DNA of 64,000 nucleotides from Nymphaea colorata (taxonomy: Eukaryota; Streptophyta; Magnoliopsida; Nymphaeales; Nymphaeaceae), in NCBI RefSeq assembly GCF_008831285.2, contig NC_045139.1, positions 26,764,412 through 26,828,411 on the forward strand, written 5' to 3'. Positions within the stretch are counted from its first letter, which is position 1. Every line of letters begins with the position of its first letter. The notes beneath the pieces are model-generated. The model searched no databases and was not told the origin of the DNA. It saw nothing but the letters and a program-made list of their open reading frames with translations. The position numbers were made by a program, and so were the translations under genes. Of this stretch, positions 1 through 11,365 are shown piece after piece.

Positions 1-903
1 GGCAAATTTTGGCATGAAGTATTTCGTTTGCATGGCTCAAACTTGCTGTTTTCCACAAGTTTCCACCCACAAACAGATGGCTAGACGGAGCACATCAATG
101 CCTTGTTGGAATAGTACTTGCAGCACTTTGTCAATGCATACCAAAAAAATTGGGTGAAGCTGCTCGATGTTGCACAATTCTACTACAACTTGTAAAAGAG
201 CGAGTCTTCTCGATACAGTCCATTTGAAATAGCTACGAGACAACAACCTCTCATGCTGCACACTCTTGTTGCTCAAGAAAAAGGACGGCCTACATTCGCC
301 TACCAGTTTGTCAGAGACTGGCAGGAACAAACAGAACTCACCAAGGCATTCTTGCATAAGACTACGAAAAGGATGAAAAAGTGGGCCGATAAAGATTGAA
401 GAGTAGCTGAATTTCGAGTTTGAGACCAAGTCCTAGTGAAGCTATATCCTGATCGCACAGGCATCTTTCGTGGGCATCACCGTGCATTGATTCAGAAGTA
501 TGAAGGGTCATTTACTGTGACTAAGAGGATTGGAAAGTTGTCGTACAAGCTAAATTTGCCACTAGACTTCAAAGTGCATCCAATGTTTCACATATGCAAT
601 CTGAAGTCATTCTATGCGATGATCCGAAGCAGAGCCAACCACAGCGGGAGCTAATCCTACAAAGAGCTCCAGCAGGTAAGCGTGTAGCCGACAGATAGTT
701 GGAACAAACTTTTCGACACAAGAACAACTATCTTCGAGAGCCGAAGAAATACTTTGTCAAGTGCGCGGACGAAGAACAACCTACCTAGGAGTATGCATTT
801 TGGTTGAAGTCACACTATCCAAAAGAAGTCTGTGTCTACCATGAAACAGTTGGTGCTGAGGATGGCACTTTATTTGAATGGAGGAGCATATTCTCTTATG
901 TCT
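1..903 (+). pseudogene. Ty3/Gypsy integrase and chromodomain remnant
   Basis: Frame 1 reads as the 3' end of a Gypsy polyprotein. It opens in the integrase core with an FHPQTDG motif near 52-78, continues through the integrase C-terminal region (SRYSPFEIA near 208), and reaches the GPY/F-like stretch PLDFKVHPMFH near 560-592. A chromodomain-like tail (YFVKCADEEQPT, then EYAFWLKSHYP) lies near 750-830 in a shifted frame and ends at a stop near 903. Premature stops occur at about 79, 112, 196, 400 and 421, so it cannot be translated. The window starts inside the element, so its 5' part is off the left edge. Family assignment rests on motif order; the lineage within chromoviruses is not determined. 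Confidence 0.85.
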
Positions 904-1529
904 AAAGTCTGCACAGTCATTTGCTTTGCTATGTACTTCCTTTGCTTATGTTGAGTCTTTGTTTATGTTTGTTCACTTGTAAGGGAGTACCCTCCCACCA
1001 GTCTAAGTGTCATGTTTGGGGATTCTATGTTTTAGATGGTCGGCATTGGAATCCTTGTATGTAGCTTCGGTCATCCTATGTAAGCAAGTTGAGATTCTTC
1101 TCTTTTCTTATTTCCCTCATGATGTACAAGTTTTTCAAGATGAATATATTATGAGTTTTCTTTATTCACCCTCTGTTTTCTTTATGCACTTTGTTTTTCA
1201 AAACGATCTTTGTGCCCCTTTCGATGGTTTGAAGGCTGACGGCAATCAGGTTCTTGTCGTGCCTCATGAACTGAAGGAGTCAGCCCGTGACAACCAATGT
1301 CTAGGGGCAAACCAGTTTTACTTGTAGTGGTGCACAAATTAAATTTGCACACTTCATAGCCTTGGCACACCCTTACTTTTCCAAAGATAGCCATAGCATT
1401 TCAAGAGAACGTGAGAAGGTACATGACATGCCTAAATCCATAGTCAGTAATGAGGATCCCTTATTTCTGAGCTCCTTTTGAAAGAATTATTTTGACCTCC
1501 AAGGAACATCCTTTAAGCTAAGTACCGCT
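904..1529. other. Gene-free stretch between Gypsy fragments
   Basis: AT-rich sequence that probably includes the downstream untranslated part or LTR of the first Gypsy remnant. I could not find a matching LTR copy, a primer site or a supported gene here. Confidence 0.4.
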
Positions 1530-2310
1530 TAACACCCACAAACAGATGGGTAAACGAAGGTCTTAAACAGCGTCTTAAAGGCATATTTAAGATACTATGT
1601 AGAGCAACAACCCCATAATTGGACAAATTATCTATCATGAGCTAAATTGGTGTATAATATTGCAACTCATTCAGCCCCGCAATTGGACAAATTATCTATC
1701 ATGAACTAAATTGGCGTATAATATTGCAACTCATTCAACAGTATCGCTGTCTCCCTTTGAGATCATATATATTAGATGATCCTCTAGCATACGCTACTTC
1801 ACTGTCTCCCTTTGAGATCATGTATGTTAGATGATCCTCTAGCATACGCTACTTCTGCCCCACATTTGATCAGCTACAAGAGGTAGACATGCAACAACTA
1901 AGTAGAAATAAAGTGTTATACATCAGAGAGAATAGGTTGGCAGCAGCTCAAAACCGGATGACTCAACAATGCAACAAACATAGGAGGAACAAAGAGTACA
2001 ATGATGGAGAATGGTATATCTAAAAAAATGTCCTATGGGGAAGGTGCAGAAGCGTATAGCTGGAATATATAAACTTTCTCCACGCTACTCTGTGATTGGG
2101 AGAGTAGCCTACAAGCTATTCTCTAGCAAAGTAGCTGGAATACTAGCTTTAAATTTTGTAGCGTATTGTGAGAGTAGCCTACAAGCTAAAGCTCCGAGAC
2201 AACTCTGTGATTCACCTCGTTTTTTATGTTTCACGACTGAAACCATACTTTACAAATGTTTCCCCACCAGAAAATATTGTAACCTTTTCCCACACCCTGC
2301 CAAAGAATAA
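1530..2310 (+). pseudogene. Second Gypsy integrase remnant with internal duplications
   Basis: A second, more decayed integrase 3' region on the same strand. It has HPQTDG near 1531-1548, a VLNSVLKAYLRYYVEQQPHNW-like stretch near 1558-1620, an SPFEIMY motif near 1808-1830, and the late integrase pattern around 1935-2125 (AAQNRMTQQ, then YKLSPRYSVIGRVAYKL). Stops and frame changes are frequent. Three adjacent segments are duplicated head to tail (1617-1737, 1747-1855, and a GAGAGTAGCCTACAAGCT pair near 2099 and 2169). The degree of decay differs from the first remnant, so these are probably two insertions rather than one element. Confidence 0.7.
1617..1855. repeat. Two consecutive tandem microduplications
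   Basis: A 57-bp segment at 1617-1673 is repeated at 1681-1737 (offset 64). Immediately after, a 54-bp segment at 1747-1800 is repeated at 1802-1855 (offset 55). Both pairs are nearly identical and lie within the decayed integrase region. Confidence 0.85.
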
Positions 2311-3523
2311 TAAAAAGATCTAATGGTTGAAATACTCAACGGCTAACTATGCGACAGGGGAAAGAAGCCACAATACCAACATGGGAAGACTCTAACTTGC
2401 TGCAGCCAAGGTTTCCAAAATTCACACCTTGAGTCAAGGTGTTGTTCGAGGGGAGGGTGACGATAGCCACATAAGGGTAATTAGGATAGAAAAAGAGGAA
2501 GGTAGAAAGAATAAATGGGAACTGGGTCGAATAGGTAGGACCAGACCTGTGAGGGGTCCTTTATATGTACGATTCCTACTGCCGCATGCTCATCTTTCTC
2601 TGGAATCCGATTACTTGGAAAATGAGAGTGAGTGTGTGGGTGGCTATGTTGTGTTTTCTTGCTAACTGGGTTTTGCAGGGACAATTGGAGGTAGCAGCGG
2701 TAGCAGCTTCTCTCTCTAATTTACTATGTATATTCATCAGTTCTTTCTAGGTTTTCAAGGGTTTAGGTTTGGCCGGAAAATGCAGCGGCTGTCACTAGCC
2801 ACTTCCGGCAACCTGTGGGAGCATCGGTGTCTCACACAATCAGTCAATGCTATCCAAAAAGCTCAATGTTAATCATCTGATTCTCTATCTATTTATTTAT
2901 TCATGTCATGGCTTTTCTTCCTCCATTTCAAGGGTTCGGTAGTTTGAAAGGCTCATTGAAAACAATTGGCAATGGTGATTTGGCTTTGAGGAAAGTGTAG
3001 TAGGAATTAGCAGGGAAAAATGAACTGGCAAAAGCAGATTAGAAGAAAACGCAGATGTTAGGACATGATAGTGCTGAAGAGAGTAAAGAGTAAAGAGGAC
3101 TTGGATTCCTAGAGTTGTTTAATTTTCTTTCTGTTTTTACCGTGGGGCCTTATTGCCTTCAATGATATGCATAGTGATTATCATGCATTGTCCTCATAAC
3201 ATTGGTAAACATGCATAGCATGGATCAATAAACATGGAATAGATATCTTTGCACCAAGGGTTCATGCAGGATTGCGCCAGATCTCTTGTTGGATGTCGGA
3301 GAATGGCCGGAGTAGCCATAGGAGTTCATGGTTAGTGAGGGAGAGAGAAAGATATGATACAAAATAATCATGCAAGTGACAAAGGGAGCTTATATATAGT
3401 TTTATAAGAAAGTTTTAAGTATGCCCTTTTGTTTCTTGATTTTTTTTCAAAAACGCTGTTAAAATGAAAAATTCTTTACCCCTCCTCCTTTTCTTGTAAA
3501 AATAATTGTTGAAAGAGGGTTTT
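2311..3523. other. Gene-free intergenic stretch
   Basis: Short ORFs of under 80 codons only. The stretch around 2440-2760 resembles an LTR-like leader, but I found no second copy to confirm it. Nothing else is recognisable. Confidence 0.4.
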
Positions 3524-3822
3524 CTAAGCCCAAGCATGGGGCCGGCCCAACACTGGGGCCGGCCCAACACCTGGAACCGAGGCTGGGCCTGGCCCGATGC
3601 CCTTGTTTCTAGGCTGGGCCGGCCTAGAAATATTAAAAGTTGTAATAAAATATTATAACTATATATAAAAAATAATAAAATATATATTAAAAAAACTATT
3701 ATCGGGCCCACCCGGGTCGGCCCGATATCATTTCGGGCCGGCCCGGTGCCCTTTTTTCTGGACCCAAGTCAAGCCGGGCACCAATTTCCCGCCGGTGACC
3801 CGGCCCCAGTGCCTAGGCTTAG
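3524..3822. mobile_element. GGGCCGGCCC-rich MITE-like element (hAT-type suspected)
   Basis: About 300 bp with GC-rich ends around an AT-rich core (3625-3700). The ends are inverted: CTAAGCCCAAGCATGGGGCC on the left and, read on the other strand, CTAAGCCTAGGCACTGGGGC on the right. Many copies of GGGCCGGCCC or close variants fill both subterminal regions. A clean target-site duplication is not evident; the best candidates are degenerate (GTTTTCTA and GTTCTCGA). There is no coding capacity. TIR plus subterminal repeats is typical of non-autonomous hAT elements, but the superfamily call is inference. Confidence 0.6.
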
Positions 3823-4228
3823 TTCTCGACCTTTCATTTGCAAAATTTATCCGTTATTCTTTTACTAAGTTCGAAGATAGACTTCTTTTGCTGGAAATTT
3901 ATTTTGGCATACCTTAATGTTTTATAAAAGGTTAATAAGGCGCTTTAACTGTGTTTTTATAAACTAATAAACATAGTTTCTCTTAAGATTAAAATTTAAA
4001 CGCCATAATTAAAAAATTAAAAAATGTACGGTGATACTCCAATTACGGAAACCTTATAATAAACAACTTGTAAATGACACATTTAACCTCGAATGTTAAT
4101 AATTAAAAATAAAGAAGATATTGCCAAAAAATTCTATTATTTCAATTTGGACCTACTTACATGCACAAGAAAGGCATGCATATATAATGATTAACCATGT
4201 CATCCTTACATGAATAAAAAGAATAGGG

Positions 4229-4229
<1 letters not shown>

Positions 4230-4261
<32 letters not shown>

Positions 4262-4277
4262 TATATATATATATATA
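4230..4277. repeat. (AT)n microsatellite
   Basis: Pure AT dinucleotides interrupted once by a G near 4260. Confidence 0.95.
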
Positions 4278-6999
4278 AAGCTTCATTTTAGACTTTTAGT
4301 GGTTATATATATGCACGATGTCCATGATGTCCATTTCCCGGGTTTCTTATTTTGACTGCCAAAGGAGCTCCATACCTAAATGATGCTCCTCTAACAATGC
4401 CAAAGCTCAACAGAAAATGATGCACACAATAAAACATGAACAGGAAAGGAGAAATAAAAACAAAGGAAACAAGGCTCTTCCTATATCCCAATGGCATAAC
4501 TTCACAATTAAAGCAATGTTATCTAGTTTCCATCCAATTCTCCCCCACTTTAGATTGTGACTAGCATGAGGAAAAAGAAAACAACGGTCCACTAACAAAA
4601 GGAACAAATAGTATAATCTATAAAATAAAGAAAAATTAAAAATTTATAAAATAAAGGATTTATCGACTTAAAATATGTGGGGATTACAAATGAAGCATCT
4701 ATTCGCCAAGACCATCCTCTACTTCTTCCATCTGCCAAGAGTAAGAAGTCTCTCATTTACTACCACATATCTAAACCAGCAGGCACAAGGATGAACACCA
4801 TTTTCCCATAGCCACTCTCTCCAATTTTCAATAATCGTCTGCTTCCTTACCAACCATTTACCTATATATGATGTTGTCATGCGTCATATGTCTAAAAACT
4901 AAAAATCTATAAACCACCGGATTCGATTGCTTGGATCCTTTGTTAGGTCACCTTTGTTGTTACGTTGGGTTCTATTGTTGGGCTTGTCGTTGAGTAATCT
5001 ACTTCTACTTCTATTGTTTGGTTCTGTTACTGGGTTCATCTCTATTGTTGGAATTCCATTGGTTCATGAGTTTGGCATTTGTAACTGGATGTTTGCACTA
5101 CTTTGGGTTATTGTTGCACTTGGTTTGGTTTTTTGCACTTATAAGGATAGCATTGTGTGGCTGCAGTCCCATAATTCCTTGTAATTAGGGTTTTTTGTTA
5201 GTAATGTTGGGACTACTCAATCTCTTGTTGTATAGGTCTTAAATTCAAAATGCGGTCGCACCTCAGACAGATTCGTGGTGTGCGTGTACTCCCCTAAATA
5301 AAATATTCCTTGTGATTAGGGTTTTTTGTTATTAATGTTCTCTTTCTCTTAAATTCAAAATTCTGTTACACTACGGATTCGTTGCTATGCATTAAAACGT
5401 TATCCCATATATCATTGAGGAGGTACAAGATGCTACAAGTTCAGATTATTGACTTGGAAGCCTATTCTTCATTTATTGGTATTGTCAATAACCCGTTGGC
5501 CCAGAAATCCAAACTCGTGGGCGCATATTCACATGCTTCTTTTCCCACACACACATACCGTTTTGGACGATTGATCTGCCATTTTTTAATGAATGAGCTT
5601 TGTTCACATATTCAATTCACACGGGTGATGTTGGATGATGCTCCACATGACTCTCTGTCCACTACATTTGTTTATGGATTTATATCTCTCTCTGTGCCCA
5701 TAGTCACTCTAGAGGTCCATGACACTTTCTATAGCTTGAAAACAATTCAAATAACTATATAGATAATGGTACATCTCAGACTAGACACTTAGTTCAGGAT
5801 ATAACCTGAACCTTTAATTTATCATTATGAGTATGTTTTGTAATTTAACTTTACACATACGACCTCAAGAATGATTTTATTATATATGTATGTATGTATG
5901 TATGTATCATTATCGATTGTCCACTTACAAGTACTGCGTATTACCTAACAAACATTGTGTACATGACATGAAATAACATGTTCAAAATTAATCTTAAGAA
6001 ACTATACTTAATTTCAATTATATATGTTTTTTCTCCAATTTGTTAGAAATATTAGATTGCTTTTTATGTTTTCTAAGTGTGGTTGAAGAACAACTTATTA
6101 TGGGATAACGGGTTTTTTCTACTGACAATAAGTATATGTATTTCATAACAACTTGAAGTAATCATGTGATGGAAATGAGAAAATATTCTTGAGTAGACGA
6201 TAGACCAATCAATTTATTCACATTTGACAAGAAATTATGCAACTAAATAAGTAGATTAAACTTCAATTGAAGTGATCAAACTAATAATGACACATATGAC
6301 TATTATTCATTTTGATCAGTTTTTAGCATATTGTATTTGATGACTGGGACCTACATTTGAATTATGATTGTTGAAGAAGACAATTGAGATTAACTCAATA
6401 TAGTCGGAATACATGTATACTTTTGCTTTATTTTGCACTCTGAGGGTCTATAATCAATGTTCATAAATATCTTAATCGATGGAAAGAGAATGCTAATGGG
6501 TTGGAAGAGTATGTCACCCCTCCCATCTCCGAGAATGATTTTTCTTGTCGAGGATTTTTTACTATGGATAAGGAGACTTGCAACTCAACGCTCCAAGAAA
6601 ACAGGGAGGAACCACATTCCCCTGCCTATGGGGTCTTGTGCCAACTGCCAAGTATGCTACACTATTCAACTTGAGTGTTGCGATCCATCTTTATTAATAG
6701 TTTAAAAGAGTAACACTCATGGGAATCGAACAAGCAACATGTCTTCTATAGTCTTGCTGTTACTATAAAAGTCAAAAGGGGAGATGAAGATCATCGTTTG
6801 CCACTAATCCAAGATAAATACTAGAGGCTGATCATGCTATCTTTACAAAAATGGAGGATGCAACTTACCCACCTTGTTTTAACTTTAAAAAAACGGACAG
6901 AAGCAAGGTAAGAGAGTTCTATTGTTTAGCAGCTAAGAGAAACCTGGCTATATAGTATAGAGAACTACGGATCCATAAGCAAATGCAGCTGTCCTCATT

Positions 7000-7017
7000 C
7001 TCTCTCTCTCTCTCTAG

Positions 7018-7045
<28 letters not shown>
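7000..7045. repeat. (CT)n then (TA)n compound microsatellite
   Basis: CT dinucleotides run directly into TA dinucleotides. Confidence 0.95.
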
Positions 7046-7048
<3 letters not shown>

Positions 7049-7609
7049 GAAATTGAAATCAGCAAGCTGTTGGATGTTACCAGATGACTAAGTATTAAAA
7101 TTTGCAGATAAAAAAGCATGATAAATAGTTGCTAAAAACGCAATAAACCATGTCTATATAATAAATCATTACTAAGGCTCCTATTGTAAAGTTCTTCAAC
7201 AACGGTTTTAAAAAAATTTAGCCATTCAGCATAAGCGCTTATTAAAACACTTCTTCCTACAATCCAATGATACATATAGGATCTTTAAAATGTCTTGATG
7301 AGGAAAGCGTATTGAATTAACGTTTCTTTGAGTCTCAGTTTTTTTATGGTAATAGAAAAGTGTTACTATCACAAAAATGAATATTTTTCATAAAAAGAAC
7401 TTGAATGAAGGCTTGATTGACAATAAATTAGTGTTTATAAACATTCTAAAATGTTCACATTTCCTTTAAAATATATTTTAACATGAATTTAAGACGTTTG
7501 ATTTATAATCCTGACATATATATATAACCTTAATATGCAGACTTGAGAACTGTATGAGCCATTGTTTTTAAGAAGCGTAGAAATTAAGTTAGAAAAAATG
7601 AAAGCCTAC

Positions 7610-7690
7610 TTGTATTTTCAAGAGACTGAAATACCCTTCAAAAGAACCAAGAAATCCCAATTAAGGTATTTCAGTATCTTGAAAATACAA
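7610..7690. repeat. Near-perfect 26-bp inverted repeat with 29-nt loop
   Basis: The left arm at 7610-7635 and right arm at 7665-7690 are complementary with one mismatch. A further 3-4 pairs are possible into the loop across one bulge. The size and short loop resemble a small-RNA precursor stem or a tiny foldback element. There is no protein coding across it. It lies about 1.6 kb upstream of the GBPL3 start. Confidence 0.85.
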
Positions 7691-8219
7691 CAGATTTCCA
7701 TTTCTTTCAGCGTAGTTATTTTCAACCATTGGATCTCCTTAAAATCGACTATACACTGAATTCTCATCAACCCTCCTCTTTCTCTTGCTTCAAGTCTAAA
7801 GCTGCAATGGTACCAGGCGATGTGATCGCTGCTGCTTCAACTTGCACGTAAGGTTAATATTATCTGAAAGAAGATCATTTGAGACAGTGGGACTTGTGAA
7901 ACAGGCTTAGTCGTTCCTCTTAAATATTGGAAGTCAAGCAGATTCCTACTCGGATTGTGCCAAGAAAAAAGTTGAGCATCAAATTCGGGCCATTCTTGAA
8001 CTTGGATGATCTGAAAATCGACTGCATGAAGGAGGATGGCATGGAACTTGCTGACCCATGAACATTTCCAGCTGCTGCTTCCCCAATCAATTAATTCTTT
8101 GCTTAATCATTTTGATGAATTTACACAAACACATATGGGTTCGTTTGATGACTTACGAGTCTCAGATGAAATCCACAGTTTTATCAAACTGGAGATTTTG
8201 CAGCATCCACCCCCAAAGT

Positions 8220-8270
8220 GGATCTCAAATCCACGCTATAATGTAAAAAAAAAAAGTGGATTTGAGATCC
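8220..8270. repeat. 15-bp perfect inverted repeat with A-rich loop
   Basis: GGATCTCAAATCCAC at 8220-8234 is the exact reverse complement of 8256-8270. The 21-nt spacer contains an A run. The left arm is itself a partial palindrome. Confidence 0.85.
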
Positions 8271-9079
8271 GAGAACGATTGGCAGTGACTCGAATGCGAC
8301 CACAATGACTTGTTTCAGAATCACGGATCTGAAATTGGCGGTCCTCACAGATCAGATCCGGGGAGATAAAATGCGACCATAATGACTCGGTCCAAGCCTG
8401 GAGGAAAATCTGATTCTGCGCAGACGCTATCCATTGTTCAGGTGTTTACAATTTTCGGCGTTTACATGGAGCTTGAAAGTATTCATTCTCAATCGGCACC
8501 GACTTCCTTTTCCCTCTCGGTGCGAATCTTTTAACTTGAATTCCTGAAAAGCGTGTTCGTATTACTTACTTTCTAATGCAAATAGAGTCCAACCTAATGG
8601 CCAGTTGCTGTAAGTTAATCGGATTCACAGCCGTGCCTTTGATCTTTTGGAAACTGAATTTTAGTTCACAAACTAATGATCTCGTCTCTTGTAGACTTGG
8701 TTTCAGAATTTTCTTTTGTCAGATTGCACCACTGACGTCAATTTGGGTAGGAAAAAGATGGGCTCTATTTTGAGTTTCTACATTAATGGATGGATCAACT
8801 TTATTTTAAACAGATTACAAAACTTAGAAAAGGAGAGGCAACAAGCTTCATGTAAGCTTATCACGTAGCTTCCTGTAAGTTGGTTCGGCTGCTGAAGCAG
8901 CAGGCTCGACCGTGTCTTTTTGGATTTGGTGCCTGACCTCTCTCCTGCGCCGTTTACCAAGGATTGCAGTTAAATAATCGCTAGAAAAAAAAAATCAAAA
9001 ATTGGTCCATGCGAATAAGTTCTAAAAGACAGAATTTACGAAAAACCTAATATATTGGGGCTTGAAATGAAATTTTAGA

Positions 9080-9298
9080 CCATTTTGCTCGACGAAGAGG
9101 AAAGCGTACTCGTGAAAGGGGAGAGAAAGAAAGGGAGCGAGCGCTGCTTTCTTCTGCTTCGCTTTTCAAATCTCCCTCTCTCTCTCTCTATCGGGATTCT
9201 GATACTGGCATAGTGCTAGGGCTCGGCAGTCCCTTCTCTCTCTCTCGTTCTTCCTTTTGGTTCTTGAAGGAAGAAGGGAAGAGGGAAAGGTTTTCAAG
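9080..9298 (+). promoter_or_regulatory. Presumed promoter-proximal region and pyrimidine-rich 5' leader of the GBPL3 gene
   Basis: Upstream of the ATG at 9299 the sequence becomes CT-rich (CT runs at about 9173-9190 and 9233-9246), as in many plant 5' leaders with pyrimidine patches. I see no convincing TATA box at the usual spacing. The frame is open upstream of 9299, but the first ATG in it is at 9299, which places the start there. The transcription start is not determined. Confidence 0.45.
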
Positions 9299-9562
9299 AT
9301 GCTGAGGATGTTCAGGTCCTCAGATCGTTCCCCTTCGCCATCGTCGGTCTCTACTCCCACCCCACCGACCCCCCCTTCGGAACCCTCAGCTAGCATGGCT
9401 GCCGGCCCTGCTAGGCCTCTTCGACTGATATATTGCGACCCTCAGGGCAAGTTTGTCATGGACCCGGAGGCCGTCGCCGCCCTCCAGCTTGTCAAGGGAC
9501 CCATCGGCGTCGTCTCCGTCTGTGGCCGTGCTCGTCAAGGAAAAAGCTTCATTCTTAATCAG
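9299..9562 (+). CDS. GBPL3: GBPL3-like exon 1
   Basis: Encodes 88 residues: a Ser/Pro/Thr-rich N-terminus (about 1-35), then the start of the G domain through P-loop GRARQGKS. It ends in phase 0 with CAG followed by GTGAAT. Confidence 0.95.
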
Positions 9563-11249
9563 GTGAATCTTCGGTTTCCCTTGAATTGCTTTCTTTTCTT
9601 CCTACTTAGTGGAACACCTAATCTTGTTCCGTGAAATGTGTTCTCTCTCTTATTGGGCGGCATTTGCTTGTTTATTCTTGCTTAGTTGTCAAATTTAGTG
9701 GAAAAGGAAACTTCGTTTTTGTTTTCTCCATTTCTGTTTCAATGCACTAGGGTTTGAAATTGCTGGGGAGCATTAAAAAGTTCGGCTGATTTAGAATTGA
9801 CTCATGATCCATCTTTATCACTTCGTCCCGTTTTTTCGGCTTTTTTCCGTGGTGGTAATGCGCTCTTGTTTGCTTGCGCTTACTTTCGTGAAGATGGGCT
9901 TGAACCTTTAAGCCCATCCTAATCCGAGTTTACTCTAGTAAAGTTTTTGCAGTTTCTCACTGTGCATGATAGTGTTTAATGCCTTTTGAAATTTCTGATG
10001 TCGCTTCGCTCTCCCTCTTTCTCTGTGGGCATTGGAAGATATACACACACATACACACACACGCCCAATGGTAGTTGCAAATTAATGATTAATCTATTAC
10101 ATGCCAACTTTTTCTGTTGATTGTCAGCATGTTGGTGAGCATTAGCACAAATGAACCTTGATATTCACTTCTATCGGTGTTATTGGTGTCTTTGGGTTTC
10201 TTTTTGCTGTTTCTTTATTGTTTGGAAGTACTTGCAGGTGCAAATTCAAAGATGTTTCTACATTTATTTATGTCTCAAATAACTAATTTGGGTTTAGTAG
10301 ATGGTAAAACTAGTTTACATTTCATCATTACGTATATGATTAATTTCTTTGAAATTCAAAATGATAGTCTTGTACAAAATGACTTCTAATGGCAATCTGG
10401 TAATATTGCTTAGTATACATGATGTTTGATTTACCATACTGAAGATATCCATTTGAATGGCTACTAGTTGTTGGGGAGGAGTAATGGATTTCAAGTTGCT
10501 TCAACTCACAAACCATGCACTAAAGGACTTTGGATGTGGAGTGCACCTCTTAAGCAAACTGCTATCGATGGCACTGAATACAACCTTGTACTTTTGGATA
10601 GTGAAGGAATTGAGGCTTATGACCAAACGGTATCTAACTCCTTACAAGTCCTTTAGATTTAAATCTATCTTAATAATTCTCCCTGTGTAGCTTCACAAAG
10701 AAAGCAATGACGTATTTGCTACATTTCTTAGACTATATGTGCTATGTATGATATTACTTGGACACTAGTCAAAAGTTAGTGGATTTAGATGGATTGTTTT
10801 TTTTTTCTATACATAATTATTGTTAATCTGCTGGTGTTTAGATGTTTTTGCCTCCAATTCTATTGATGCTTAGTTGTTCCTGCCACCATTTGACTTGCCT
10901 GCACATTTTCTGATAATATTGTATTTTATGGAAAATTGGTGATAACCTGTAGTGTATTGTCTTATACCAATTCTGTTGGCTTATAAATGAATTAGTTTGC
11001 ATGCCATATTTTGGAAAAGGATCTAACCACAACGTGCTTATTGAAAACAAAGTGCAACTTCAATATCGATCATTTGTGATCAGTAGAGATGAAAAGACTA
11101 AATAAATATGTTACAAAAGTAGTTTTCATCATTAGAGATGAAAAGATTTAATAACTTCATTATTAATAACCTATGTCACATAGGTACGGGTACGGGTACG
11201 GACCATTTTCAAAAATTTTGGGTGCGGGGGTACGGCCGTACGCGCACGC

Positions 11250-11293
<44 letters not shown>

Positions 11294-11320
11294 ATCAAAA
11301 AATTTCAAACAAAATTACAT

Positions 11321-11365
<45 letters not shown>

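Larger units (their letters stand above)
3823..7609. other. AT-rich intergenic DNA with microsatellites
   Basis: No supported gene. It contains an (AT)n run at 4230-4277, a duplicated block (ATTCCTTGTRATTAGGG-type sequence near 5173 and again near 5307), a short (ATGT)n run at 5885-5907, and CT then TA runs at 7000-7045. The longest ORF here (126 codons from 5382) shows no family motif that I recognise. Confidence 0.5.

Noticed and set aside
37-429. 130-codon minus-strand ORF
   Set aside because: Antisense of the Gypsy integrase reading on the plus strand.
4927-5184. 85-codon Leu/Val-rich ORF that looks like membrane segments
   Set aside because: Composition comes from TTG/GTT-rich low-complexity DNA; no family or promoter support.
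5382-5762. 126-codon plus-strand ORF
   Set aside because: No recognisable motif, not flanked by convincing splice sites or promoter; probably chance or an unidentifiable relic. Not called as a gene.
9257-9298. Upstream extension of the GBPL3 reading frame
   Set aside because: The extension starts at TTG, not ATG; the first ATG in frame is 9299 and is followed by the expected Ser/Pro-rich N-terminus.
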